Shown here in pieces: positions 16,993 through 25,315 of a stretch of DNA of 29,935 nt. The DNA lies in contig CAMCFD010000007.1 in the NCBI GenBank assembly GCA_945874115.1, positions 1-29,935 on the forward strand, in the 5' to 3' direction. Numbering within the stretch: position 1 is the first letter of the stretch; the number at the start of each line of letters is the position of its first letter. The position numbers and the translations under genes were made by a program. The notes beneath the pieces are model-generated. The model saw nothing but the letters and a program-made list of their open reading frames with translations. It ran no database searches and was not told the origin of the DNA. Source of the DNA: Rickettsia typhi. Lineage in GTDB: Bacteria > Pseudomonadota > Alphaproteobacteria > Rickettsiales > UBA1997.

Positions 16993-17982
16993 ATGCCAAT
17001 AAATCCGGTCATTTTACAAAATTTAGCCAATAACACAACCGAAAGTTCTCTTGATCTATACTCCTCAAGTAAAGAATATCAGATCACCTCACTCGATGAT
17101 TTGTCTCAACTATGCGACGCGTTACAAACTAATAAAAGCGTTAAAAAATTAAAGCTTTGGTTCTTCAACCCAATCTCTTCACAAAGAGGAATGGAAATTT
17201 TATGTCGAGCGCTTCAAGCTAACCAAAATATTAAAGAATTAGAAATTTATAACACGCCACTTGACAGTGAAGCAACAATAGAATTTGGTGAATTTCTTAA
17301 AACCAATCTTAACATTTTACATATAAGACTTCATGAAACAAATACTGGATTAAACGAAGCCATAATTATCAATGAAGCTCTGTCTCACAACAAAATCATA
17401 AGATCACTTGATATTTTTGAGAATCCAATTGGGGATGAAAATTTAAAAATCTTAAAAAAAGAAATATACTTAAAGTTAAAAGCCAACCAGAAAAATGCAC
17501 AAGAACTAATCGGCGTTTTAAAATATTTTAGCAATAATATAGGTGACATGAGAGATTCCTATCTAGAAGAAATTAGAAATTATTTGCCTGCAATAATCAA
17601 AGAATTGAAAAGCGAGCCGGCTAATAATAATTTTAGAGAAACACTCGTTGTAAAATTATATAGAGCCGCAAAACCAGATCACACAATGCCTCAGGATGTT
17701 TTGCTTCAAGAAATATTAACGGCATCAAAAAAAAATTCGCAAGAAGCAAAAAAACCCGGGGAAATGAAATCTCTAAAAAGCCTTGCCTTAGAAGGACTCG
17801 TCAAGAATCCTAGAAGTTTGGAATTAAAAGATCTAATGGAAAATCACGAAAATATTGGATTTTTAAGAGGATTAATTGACGAAATAATTGCACAAAAAAA
17901 ACGCCGTCACGAGCCAAAAACTTCACCTAAAGAGGTTCGTGAAATAAAAAAAGTAGCAGCATATCGAGAAACAGAATTGTGA
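16993..17982 (+). CDS. Leucine-rich-repeat protein (ribonuclease-inhibitor type)
   Basis: I chose the ATG at 16993 (329 residues), because extending the frame upstream would read through the tRNA. Residues about 35-160 hold roughly four LRRs of 28-29 residues with the RI-type pattern (LCDALQTNKSVKKLKL, LCRALQANQNIKELEI, NEALSHNKIIRSLDI). A helical region of unknown type follows to 300, then a lysine/arginine-rich tail with KKRRHE near 305. There is no signal peptide or membrane helix. RI-type LRRs are common in eukaryotes and in proteins of host-associated bacteria. A host-interaction role is possible but unproven. It is convergent with queH. Confidence 0.75.
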   Translation: MPINPVILQNLANNTTESSLDLYSSSKEYQITSLDDLSQLCDALQTNKSVKKLKLWFFNPISSQRGMEILCRALQANQNIKELEIYNTPLDSEATIEFGEFLKTNLNILHIRLHETNTGLNEAIIINEALSHNKIIRSLDIFENPIGDENLKILKKEIYLKLKANQKNAQELIGVLKYFSNNIGDMRDSYLEEIRNYLPAIIKELKSEPANNNFRETLVVKLYRAAKPDHTMPQDVLLQEILTASKKNSQEAKKPGEMKSLKSLALEGLVKNPRSLELKDLMENHENIGFLRGLIDEIIAQKKRRHEPKTSPKEVREIKKVAAYRETEL

Positions 17983-18040
17983 ATTTCTCAGGAATTTAGG
18001 CAAGAAATTAAGAATTTTAAAGGGATTTTTATTGTAAAAT

Positions 18041-18120
18041 CTTACGCTTCGCTTCGTTGCTTTTCTCGGGCAAAGCCCTCGAAGACAACTCGCGCTGGGG
18101 TGTAAGCTTCGCTTCCACCC
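18041..18120. other. Short GC-richer segment with paired GCTTCGCTTC repeats
   Basis: This segment is visibly GC-richer than its surroundings. It carries GCTTCGCTTC twice (18046-18055 and 18106-18115, exactly 60 bases apart), plus a small GGGC-AAA-GCCC hairpin between them. It lies between the stops of two convergent genes and codes for nothing convincing. It looks like a remnant of a dispersed intergenic repeat. Confidence 0.4.
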
Positions 18121-18163
18121 GTTTTTAAATAAAAAGCCAGTTTATGGCTTTTTATTTAAAAAC
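18121..18163. terminator. Bidirectional terminator hairpin with a perfect 19-bp stem
   Basis: The arms 18121-18139 and 18145-18163 are perfect complements around a 5-base loop. The core AAAAAGCCA/TGGCTTTTT gives an A-tract before and a T-tract after the GC pairs on either strand, as in a bidirectional intrinsic terminator. It serves the LRR gene on the plus strand and queH on the minus strand. The right arm encodes the last queH codons, and the queH stop is in the loop. Confidence 0.85.
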
Positions 18164-18804
18164 TCATAAAACTCCTCGCCGATTTTGATTTCTTCGCGGC
18201 CTTTGCTTACGCGCCATTCGTTGGTGTCGCGCAGTGAAAAAATACAGCCGCAATATTCTTGTTTATAAAATTCTTCTTTTTTGGCAATTTGATACATGCG
18301 CTCAGACCCGCCGGCTTTGCGCCAGTTATATGTCCAATAATTTACGCCTTCATAATTATCAACAGCGCGAAGGCCGCAATCATTGATTTGGTCCATATCT
18401 TTCCAGCGCGAAATTCCAAGCGATGAAGTGATTGTTGAAAATCCGTGCTCGAATGCATAAAGCGCGGTGCGCTCAAAACGCATATCGAAACATTTGGTGC
18501 AACGCTCGCCGCGTTCTGGCGCACGCTCTAGACCTTTTGCGCGCGAAAACCAGTTTTGCACATCATAATCGGCGTCGATAAAGGGAATTTCTAGTTTTTG
18601 CGCGAATCTAATATTTTCTTCCTTCCTAATTTCATATTCTTTTTTCGGGTGAATATTTGGATTATAAAAGAAAATCGTGACGTCAATTCCCGAAACTTTC
18701 ATACGCTCCATAAGGTCTCCAGCACAAGGTGCGCAGCAACTATGCATCAATACTCGATTGTCTTTGGCCTCAGCAGGAAGTTCTAATTTATAATCTTCTT
18801 TCAT
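18142..18804 (-). CDS. queH: Epoxyqueuosine reductase QueH
   Basis: The 220-residue protein is a QueH (DUF208) enzyme, which reduces epoxyqueuosine to queuosine at the wobble position of GUN-anticodon tRNAs and replaces the unrelated cobalamin-dependent QueG. It shows MHSCCAPC (Cys23, Cys24, Cys27), IFFYNPNIHPKKEYEIRK, RCTKCFDMRF (Cys102, Cys105), SSLGISRWKDMDQI and the late YCGC (Cys185, Cys187). These cysteines provide the iron-sulfur and metal sites of the family. Length is normal. It stands alone on its strand, convergent with the LRR gene and divergent from uup. No other queuosine gene is in the window. Confidence 0.95.
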   Translation of the reverse strand: MKEDYKLELPAEAKDNRVLMHSCCAPCAGDLMERMKVSGIDVTIFFYNPNIHPKKEYEIRKEENIRFAQKLEIPFIDADYDVQNWFSRAKGLERAPERGERCTKCFDMRFERTALYAFEHGFSTITSSLGISRWKDMDQINDCGLRAVDNYEGVNYWTYNWRKAGGSERMYQIAKKEEFYKQEYCGCIFSLRDTNEWRVSKGREEIKIGEEFYEFLNKKP

Positions 18805-19137
18805 ATCAATATTTAATTTCTTCTAAGAATTAGCATTTTAGCACCCAAAAATTATCGCCTTAAAGCCGCGCCAATTATAGCTTAGATCAAAATAAAAATC
18901 AAGGAAAATTATAATAAAAACACCGTGATATTTTTTAGGTTTTTTTAAAATTCACTAAACATTTTGCCAATTTTTGGTAAAAATTATAACTTTAATCCCC
19001 TTTTTTAATATTCACCTACAATTAAATTTTCGCAAAAAAAACTCGTTCAAAACACAAAATATTATTTTTGTTGAAAACTAAACAAAACCAATTATAATAA
19101 GGCATTAAGCAGATTTTGCAAAATTATAATCACGAAA
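18805..19137. other. Divergent intergenic region between queH and uup
   Basis: This AT-rich 333-base gap contains no convincing reading frame or RNA gene. The only clear signal is the promoter for uup at its right end. The queH promoter was not identified with confidence. Confidence 0.6.
19071..19098 (+). promoter_or_regulatory. Sigma-70 promoter for uup
   Basis: TTGAAA (19071-19076) is followed after 16 bases by a perfect TATAAT (19093-19098). Transcription would start around 19105, about 33 bases before the ATG. Confidence 0.65.
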
Positions 19138-21060
19138 ATGTCATCTCCATTATTATCAATTAGATCAGCGACAATTTCGTTTGCGAAAAGAATATTATTC
19201 GAAGATTTAAGCCTAAATCTTTTTAGCGACGATCGCGTTTGTTTAATCGGAAAAAACGGCGCAGGAAAAACCAGTTTGATGAACGCAATTTATGGCAAAA
19301 TCGATTTTGATTGCGGCTCGCGCTGGATCACGCCGCGCGCCAAAATCGGCTATCTCGAGCAAAACGAAAAAATGCCGCAAAACATTTCGGTCGAACGCTA
19401 TATTCTTGACGAAGTTCAACTTGACGACCACAAATCTTATCTTGTCGATATGATTTGCGAAAAACTCGAAGTCGATAAAAACGCCCTCACCCACACACTT
19501 TCTGGCGGCCAAAAACGTCGCGCCAATTTAGCAAAAGTGTTAGTTTTGGAACCCGAAATTCTGCTTCTTGACGAGCCCACAAACCACCTCGATCTCGACG
19601 TTATCAAATGGCTCGAAGACTATCTTCAAAACTATAAAGGCGCGCTTTTGGTCATAAGCCACGATAGAAAATTTTTAGAAAAAGTCTCAAACAAAGTGTT
19701 TTGGCTTCGCGCGGGCAACATTAAAATCAACAATAGCGGTTATAGAAATTTCGACGAATGGTCAACTTCAATTATGGAACACGAAGAGCGCCAACTTAAC
19801 AATTTGCAAAAAAAAGTCGAACTTGAAAGCGGCTGGCTTCAAACTGGCGTTACGGGAAGACGAAAAAGAAATATCGGGCGACTTCACTATTTAGGCGAAC
19901 TTCGCGCCAAATTAAAAACACAAAAAGAAATAATTTCAGCCAACCAAAATAAAATAAAAATTCACGAACAAGAAAGTTTCGACGCCGACGCGCCTCAAGT
20001 TATCGCGTCTTTCAACAATGTTTCAAAATCGTTCGATGACAAAAAAATAATGCAAGATTTTGCGCTAAAAATTTTGCGCGGCGAAAAAATCGGCATCATC
20101 GGAAAAAACGGCAGCGGCAAAAGCACTTTCTTGCGAATGCTTGTCGGCGAAATCAAGCCAGATCAAGGCACAGTAAAGCTTGCGCAAGATTTACAATTCT
20201 CTTATTTCGACCAACAAAGAACTGCTCTCAAGCCAAAAATATCTTACCAAAATTTAAGCGAAAAAAATTCTGGATCAAATAATTTCGCGAATTCAACCAA
20301 GCAAAAAGAAGTAATTCATTATAACACAATCAAAGAAATTCTGTGCGAAAATGGCTCTGATTACGTTCAACTTGCCAACGACAAAGTTCGCCATATTTGC
20401 GGATATTTACAAGATTTTTTGTTCGAAGCAAAAGACAGCGAAACCTTGGTAGACACGCTTTCTGGCGGTCAACAAAATCGTTTGTTGCTCGCAAAAACCT
20501 TGGCAAACCCAAAAAATTTCTTGATTCTTGACGAACCAACCAACGATCTCGACATGGACTCGCTCGACATTTTGCAAGAATATCTCGACAAATATCAAGG
20601 AACCGCTCTAATCGTAAGCCACGACCGCGACTTTTTGGACGAAACCGTCACCAGCATTTTAGCTTTCGAAGAAGGCGGAAAAATCACCAGTCACATCGGC
20701 GGCTATAGCGATTATGTCGCCTATATCACAAAATTTGGCGTAGGTCAAGAAAAATCAACACAAAAAGCGACAAAAGGCAAAAATGATGGTTTTTCGACCA
20801 AAAATGACGATTTTGAGGCAAAAATCGAGCAAAAACCACGAAAACCACTCGGAAAATTAAAAGCCGAACTTGACAAAATTCCTGAAAAAATCGAGAAAAT
20901 CGAGAAAAAAATCTTTGAATTAAATGACGAATTAATTAATACTGACGATAGAAATTCTGCAAATTTAGCGCAAATTTCAATAGAAATTGCGGGCTTGCAA
21001 AAAGAAATCGATAAGCTTGAAGAAAGATGGGCTGAGCTTGAAGAAGAAATTTCGGCGTAG
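19138..21060 (+). CDS. uup: ABC-F ATPase, Uup type
   Basis: The 640-residue protein has two ABC ATPase domains and no membrane segments, so it is a ribosome-associated ABC-F protein and not a transporter. Domain 1 has Walker A GKNGAGKT (38-45), signature LSGGQ (121-125) and Walker B ILLLDEPTNHLD (141-152). The linker has GWLQTGVTGRRKRNIGRL (232-249), as in Uup. Domain 2 has GKNGSGKST (322-330), LSGGQ (441-445) and ILDEPTNDLD. The C-terminal 80 residues form a coiled coil typical of Uup. Compared with Uup from memory, about 25-30 extra low-complexity residues (around 368-395) sit before the conserved HICGYLQDFLF. Uup acts in ribosome maintenance and affects transposon excision. Confidence 0.9.
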   Translation: MSSPLLSIRSATISFAKRILFEDLSLNLFSDDRVCLIGKNGAGKTSLMNAIYGKIDFDCGSRWITPRAKIGYLEQNEKMPQNISVERYILDEVQLDDHKSYLVDMICEKLEVDKNALTHTLSGGQKRRANLAKVLVLEPEILLLDEPTNHLDLDVIKWLEDYLQNYKGALLVISHDRKFLEKVSNKVFWLRAGNIKINNSGYRNFDEWSTSIMEHEERQLNNLQKKVELESGWLQTGVTGRRKRNIGRLHYLGELRAKLKTQKEIISANQNKIKIHEQESFDADAPQVIASFNNVSKSFDDKKIMQDFALKILRGEKIGIIGKNGSGKSTFLRMLVGEIKPDQGTVKLAQDLQFSYFDQQRTALKPKISYQNLSEKNSGSNNFANSTKQKEVIHYNTIKEILCENGSDYVQLANDKVRHICGYLQDFLFEAKDSETLVDTLSGGQQNRLLLAKTLANPKNFLILDEPTNDLDMDSLDILQEYLDKYQGTALIVSHDRDFLDETVTSILAFEEGGKITSHIGGYSDYVAYITKFGVGQEKSTQKATKGKNDGFSTKNDDFEAKIEQKPRKPLGKLKAELDKIPEKIEKIEKKIFELNDELINTDDRNSANLAQISIEIAGLQKEIDKLEERWAELEEEISA

Positions 21061-21129
21061 GATTTTTGTAAGAATTGCGCATTTTTTTTCGAACTGATTT
21101 TTATACAAAAATTTGTAACTCGAATTATT

Positions 21130-21203
21130 AGATTCCTGCTTTCGCGGGAATGATAAAAAAGTGAGAAGTGACGAAAAAATGACGAATGATAAAAAAGTGA
21201 GAA
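21130..21203. repeat. Dispersed palindrome half plus a 20-base direct repeat
   Basis: AGATTCCTGC-TTTC-GCGGGAATGA (21130-21153) is a hairpin related to the element at 14429-14544. It runs into an exact 20-base direct repeat, GAATGATAAAAAAGTGAGAA, at 21148-21167 and 21184-21203 (36-base period). The unit TGACGA also recurs between them. There is no coding potential. Confidence 0.65.
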
Positions 21204-21271
21204 TTCTAAAAATAAGCTAGAATAAAAAGTGTCGCAACAATCTTAAAAAATTATTCTTAAAAATATAATTT

Positions 21272-22105
21272 ATGCCAGAATTGCCAGAAGTTGAAACCAT
21301 AAAAATCGGACTTGAAAATAAAATCATCGGCAAAAAAATCACCGAAATTTTTCGTTCGAACAAAAATCTACGAACCGAATCCGCGCTTGATTTTAGCCTA
21401 ATCGCCGGCGAAAAAATCACAAAAATCGACAGAAGAGCGCGCTATTTAATCATCGAAATTGCCAAAAAATATTCGCTAATAATTCACCTTGGAATGAGCG
21501 GCCGCTTGATTTATTTGAACGAAAAAATCACACTCGCAAATTATAAAACGCAAAAACACGACCATTTTATTTGCGAATTTGAAAGCGGAGAATTGTTGAT
21601 TTTCAACGACCCGCGCCGTTTTGGATTTGTCGATTTAATTTTATCGAAAAATTTGAAACAACATAAATATCTTATAAAACTTGGGCCCGAACCTTTTGAC
21701 CAAGAATTTGATGAAAAATATTTGCACGAAAAATTAAAAAGCAAAACGACAAATATAAAAACTACGATGATGGACAACCAAATCGTTGTTGGCGTTGGCA
21801 ATATTTATATTAATGAATCACTTTTTTTAGCACAAATTTCGCCGCTTAAAAAAGCCAATTCTTTGACAAAAAGTGAAATAAAAAAGCTGGTTGTAGCGAT
21901 AAAAAATACATTGAAAACAGCCATAGAATCAGGAGGTTCGTCGATTAATGACTATGTCGATTCGAGCGGAAATTTGGGCAATTTTCAAAATAATTTCAAA
22001 ATTTATGGACTTGCCAAGAATAGTTGCGTAAAATGTAGTCAAATCATTGAAAGAATTGTCCAAAATGGACGCTCAACTTTTTATTGCAAAAAATGTCAAA
22101 CATAA
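21272..22105 (+). CDS. mutM: Formamidopyrimidine-DNA glycosylase
   Basis: The 277-residue base-excision repair enzyme removes 8-oxoguanine and formamidopyrimidines and nicks the abasic site. It has the diagnostic MPELPEVE N-terminus, which supplies the catalytic proline and glutamate after methionine removal. It also has IIHLGMSGRL, NDPRRFGF and the helix-two-turn-helix GVGNIYINESLF. The C-terminal zinc finger has Cys252, Cys255, Cys272 and Cys275. Length is that of the family. The upstream gap contains a repeat. The stop overlaps the start of the small lipoprotein gene, so the two are probably co-expressed. Confidence 0.97.
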   Translation: MPELPEVETIKIGLENKIIGKKITEIFRSNKNLRTESALDFSLIAGEKITKIDRRARYLIIEIAKKYSLIIHLGMSGRLIYLNEKITLANYKTQKHDHFICEFESGELLIFNDPRRFGFVDLILSKNLKQHKYLIKLGPEPFDQEFDEKYLHEKLKSKTTNIKTTMMDNQIVVGVGNIYINESLFLAQISPLKKANSLTKSEIKKLVVAIKNTLKTAIESGGSSINDYVDSSGNLGNFQNNFKIYGLAKNSCVKCSQIIERIVQNGRSTFYCKKCQT

Positions 22106-22509
22106 AAAAAATCTCATTAATTTTATTACTTCCGCTGGCTTTTTCTTGTGGATTTTTCGGCCTTAAAAACAAGCATCATCTTGAATTTGAAGAAAAAACA
22201 AATATGCGATTTGTCGAGGGAAGCCAAGATATTCCTCTTGCTAAAGACCTTGAGAAAATTCCTGAAGAAAATTTAAGCTTCGATTCTCTTGGCGGAAATA
22301 TCATTTCGATTTCTTACAAAAATAGCGCCAGCAAAACCAAAGTGAAAGATTTTTATGTTAAAACTTTGCCGCAAATGGGCTGGAAAATGAAAGCTTCTAA
22401 AAAGCTTGAAGCGCTTGATTCTCTTCACTTTGCGCGCGATGAAGAAAAACTTGAAATTGAATTCGTTAATAATAATGTAAGATTTTTCGTTGAATCTTCT
22501 TCGAAGTAA
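22093..22509 (+). CDS. Small putative lipoprotein of unknown function
   Basis: I chose the ATG at 22093 (138 residues) over a TTG three codons earlier. The start lies inside mutM and overlaps its end by 13 bases. The N-terminus is a lipoprotein signal, with a hydrophobic segment at 7-17 and lipobox LAFSC with Cys19. The mature part is a single small domain with VKDFYVKTLPQMGW and two hydrophobic strands near the C-terminus. I do not recognise the family. The overlap with mutM suggests translational coupling, although the proteins would work in different compartments. Confidence 0.7.
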   Translation: MSNIKKISLILLLPLAFSCGFFGLKNKHHLEFEEKTNMRFVEGSQDIPLAKDLEKIPEENLSFDSLGGNIISISYKNSASKTKVKDFYVKTLPQMGWKMKASKKLEALDSLHFARDEEKLEIEFVNNNVRFFVESSSK

Positions 22510-22528
22510 TTTCGTTTTAATTCACAAA

Positions 22529-22550
22529 AAGCGGGCTTAGAAACCCGCTT
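22529..22550. terminator. Terminator-like hairpin after the small lipoprotein gene
   Basis: AAGCGGG (22529-22535) and CCCGCTT (22544-22550) form a 7-bp GC-rich stem around an 8-base loop, 20 bases after the stop. It lies between the convergent lipoprotein and ftsW genes. The T-run after it is only two bases, so the call is tentative. Confidence 0.5.
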
Positions 22551-22661
22551 CGCGCCACATAATAAATATATCATTTTCCGCTAATAATTAGCCTTTTAGG
22601 CAAAATAATTTTAGACCGAAATTATGAAGCATAAATAGTTAATTATTGGTGGGAAATGATA

Positions 22662-23810
22662 TTATATCATTTTCAAATTCCCATAATCAACGCTGCGGTG
22701 ATATTTTTTCTTGGTGAAAGCCAGAATTAATCCGAAGCAAATCGCCATTGAAAGCATTGAAGAGCCGCCATAACTGATGAACGGCAAAGTCATTCCCTTG
22801 GTTGGAAAAAGCCGCAAACTCACGCCAATATTAATGATAACTTGCATCGTAAATTGCATCGTCAGGCCAAAAAGCGAAAGATAGACGAACATGTCTTCTT
22901 CGTCAAGGGCGCGCTTCACTATTCGCGTGATGAAATAAGCAAAAATTAATACGAGTAAAATGCAGGTGAGAACGCCATATTCTTCGCCGATTACTGCGAA
23001 AACGAAGTCGGTATGGGCGTCGGGAATGAACTTTTTTACCATGCCATTTCCTTGGCCGACACCAAGAAATCCGCCATTTACGAAGGCGTCAAGCGATCGA
23101 TCGACCTGATAATTTTTGCTGTCCATATCAAGAAAACGGTTAATTCTGTCTTCAACGTGAGGCAAAAATAAATAGGCGGCCATCGCACCCATAATCGCAA
23201 AAACCCCGCAAATCGCCACTAAAAACATCGGCAAACCATAAATAAAAAGTTGCGACGCCCATAAAATCGATAAAGTTACGGTCATACCGAAATCGGGCTG
23301 CAAAATTAAAAGCCCCGCGACCACTAAAAACAAAGCGCTAGAGACTCCATATTTTATGCTGAAATTTTGCGTATGAAATTTTTGCAAAATAAAAGCGTTT
23401 GAAATTACGAAGAAAGTTTTGGCAAATTCTGACGGCTGAATTACGAATCCGGCGAGAGAAAGCCATCTTCTGGCGCCTTTTATTTCAAAGCCTAGAAACA
23501 ATACTAAAACCAATAGAATCAAGGCAACGCCAAGACCAAGAATTGCGAGAATTTTTATATATTCTTGCTGAAAAAACGAAATGAAAATCAGAATCAAAAA
23601 CGCAATCGCCGCGAAACTAATTTGTTTTTTTAAGAAGAAAAACTTCTCAACATCGATTTTTTTTGCAATCGCCGGACTTGAAGTCGCAGAAATCATCAAT
23701 CCAAAAATTATAATAGAAATAATAAGCAAAAAGTTAATTTTATCGATATCAAGCCACCATTTTGTGATCAAATTAAGCGAATTGCGGTTAAAAAACTGAT
23801 TATTATTCAT
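22662..23810 (-). CDS. ftsW: Peptidoglycan glycosyltransferase FtsW
   Basis: The SEDS-family membrane enzyme polymerises septal peptidoglycan from lipid II during division. I chose the ATG at 23810 (382 residues); the frame extends only to a TTG three codons upstream. It has about ten hydrophobic segments. The SEDS motifs are GARRWLSLAGFVIQPSEFAK, LILQPDFG, PDAHTDFVFAVIGEE with the catalytic aspartate at about residue 268, and the C-terminal GMTLPFISYGGSSM. These favour FtsW over RodA. It is isolated from the usual murein and cell-wall cluster and is divergent from argH. Confidence 0.93.
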   Translation of the reverse strand: MNNNQFFNRNSLNLITKWWLDIDKINFLLIISIIIFGLMISATSSPAIAKKIDVEKFFFLKKQISFAAIAFLILIFISFFQQEYIKILAILGLGVALILLVLVLFLGFEIKGARRWLSLAGFVIQPSEFAKTFFVISNAFILQKFHTQNFSIKYGVSSALFLVVAGLLILQPDFGMTVTLSILWASQLFIYGLPMFLVAICGVFAIMGAMAAYLFLPHVEDRINRFLDMDSKNYQVDRSLDAFVNGGFLGVGQGNGMVKKFIPDAHTDFVFAVIGEEYGVLTCILLVLIFAYFITRIVKRALDEEDMFVYLSLFGLTMQFTMQVIINIGVSLRLFPTKGMTLPFISYGGSSMLSMAICFGLILAFTKKKYHRSVDYGNLKMI

Positions 23811-23827
23811 ATATTTCAAAAAAATTA

Positions 23828-23856
23828 GTGAAATTTAGCTAAAAACTAATTATAAT
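23828..23856 (+). promoter_or_regulatory. Candidate promoter for argH-tatC
   Basis: A perfect TATAAT lies at 23851-23856, 65 bases before the argH start, with GTGAAA 17 bases upstream as a weak -35. The -10 region is nearly symmetrical, so it could also serve ftsW on the other strand. Confidence 0.4.
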
Positions 23857-23920
23857 GTTAAGATAGCTTGGCGGAAATTATTTTAACAGCGATATTTATT
23901 AAATCAATTATCAATAAATT

Positions 23921-25315
23921 ATGAAAAAAGACTCAGCAAACAAAATGTGGGGCGGCAGATTTGAAAATAAGCCAAGCGATATTATGCAAGAAATTAATCA
24001 ATCTATCAGTTTTGATTATAAACTTTATAAACAAGATATTAAAGGCTCGATCGCTCATTGCAAAATGCTTGGTGAAGTCAAAATAATTTCAAAAGAAGAA
24101 AGTGTACAAATAATTTCGGGCTTAAAACAAGTTGAAAAAGAAATAGAAAGCGGTGATTTCGTTTTCAAAAAAGAACTTGAAGATATTCATATGAACATTG
24201 AAAGTCGCTTAAAAGAAATTGTTGGTGATGTCGCCGGAAAGCTTCACACCGCAAGGTCGCGCAATGATCAAGTTGCACTTGATTTTCGTTTATTTATTCG
24301 CGATGAAATTGATGAAATCAAAAAACTTTTGATTGATTTGGGAAAAAATTTAGTTCACAAAGCAGAGCAAAATCTTGATGTGATAATGCCCGGATTCACC
24401 CATTTGCAAGTTGCGCAACCGGTTTTGTTTTCGCACCACCTCTTGGCTTATTTCGAAATGTTCAAGCGCGACATTTCTCGCCTCGACGATTTAAGAGCGC
24501 GAATTAACGAGTGTCCTTTGGGCGCTTGTGCCCTTGGCGGAACATCATTTGCGATCGATCGCGAATTTGTCGCCAAAGAACTTGGCTTTGACAGACCAAC
24601 AGCCAACTCGATGGACAGCGTTTCTGACCGCGACTTCGCTATCGAATTTTTATTTTGCACATCAACAATCGCCCTTCATTTATCGCGCCTTGGCGAAGAA
24701 ATTGTTTTGTGGATGACGAAAAATTTCGACTTCATCACCCTTTCTGACGCCTTCACATCAGGAAGTTCAATTATGCCACAGAAAAAAAATCCCGATGCCG
24801 CAGAATTAATTCGCGGAAAATCTGGTCGAATTTTTGGCGCACTTTTTTCTTTGCTCACAACTATGAAAGGCTTGCCACTTACTTATTCAAAAGATATGCA
24901 AGAAGATAAAGAACCCGTTTTTGACGCGGCAAGAAATATTAAATTAAGTTTGCAAGCGACTTCAGGAATGATTCTTGACATAAAAGTTAATAAAGAAAAA
25001 ATGCTTGAAGCTGCGAAAACAGGCTATTCAACTGCGACTGATTTAGCGGACTGGCTTGTCAAAAATCTAAAAATTCCATTTCGCGATGCACATCACATCA
25101 CCGGAAAAATTGTAAAACTTGCCGAAGAAAAAAATTTAGAACTTCATCAATTAAAAATTTCTGACTTAAAAGAAATAGAAAAAAATATTTCCGAAAAAAT
25201 CTTCGAAGTGTTAAGTGTGGAAAATTCTATAGCCTCTAAAACCAGCGCCGGAAGCTCTTCGAAAGAAAGTGTAAAAAAACAAATTGACAATGCGTTGAAA
25301 TTTTTAAAACAATAA
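23921..25315 (+). CDS. argH: Argininosuccinate lyase
   Basis: The 464-residue cytoplasmic enzyme splits argininosuccinate into arginine and fumarate, the last step of arginine synthesis. It has the N-terminal MWGGRF motif, KLHTARSRNDQ near 107-117, GFTHLQ with His161, and the fumarase/aspartase-family signature GSSIMPQKKNPD at 281-292 with the catalytic Ser283. Length fits the family. Its stop codon is directly followed by the tatC ATG with no spacing. No other arginine gene is in the window. Its presence argues against a fully host-dependent amino-acid supply. Confidence 0.97.
   Translation: MKKDSANKMWGGRFENKPSDIMQEINQSISFDYKLYKQDIKGSIAHCKMLGEVKIISKEESVQIISGLKQVEKEIESGDFVFKKELEDIHMNIESRLKEIVGDVAGKLHTARSRNDQVALDFRLFIRDEIDEIKKLLIDLGKNLVHKAEQNLDVIMPGFTHLQVAQPVLFSHHLLAYFEMFKRDISRLDDLRARINECPLGACALGGTSFAIDREFVAKELGFDRPTANSMDSVSDRDFAIEFLFCTSTIALHLSRLGEEIVLWMTKNFDFITLSDAFTSGSSIMPQKKNPDAAELIRGKSGRIFGALFSLLTTMKGLPLTYSKDMQEDKEPVFDAARNIKLSLQATSGMILDIKVNKEKMLEAAKTGYSTATDLADWLVKNLKIPFRDAHHITGKIVKLAEEKNLELHQLKISDLKEIEKNISEKIFEVLSVENSIASKTSAGSSSKESVKKQIDNALKFLKQ

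Noticed and set aside
19138..21060. ABC transporter ATPase
   Set aside because: Two ATPase domains in tandem with a Uup-type linker and coiled coil, no membrane subunit nearby, so ABC-F rather than transport.
22654..22672. Palindrome AAATGATA-TTA-TATCATTT at the end of ftsW
   Set aside because: Short AT-only-type stem overlapping the stop codon. No T-run follows, so no function can be argued.
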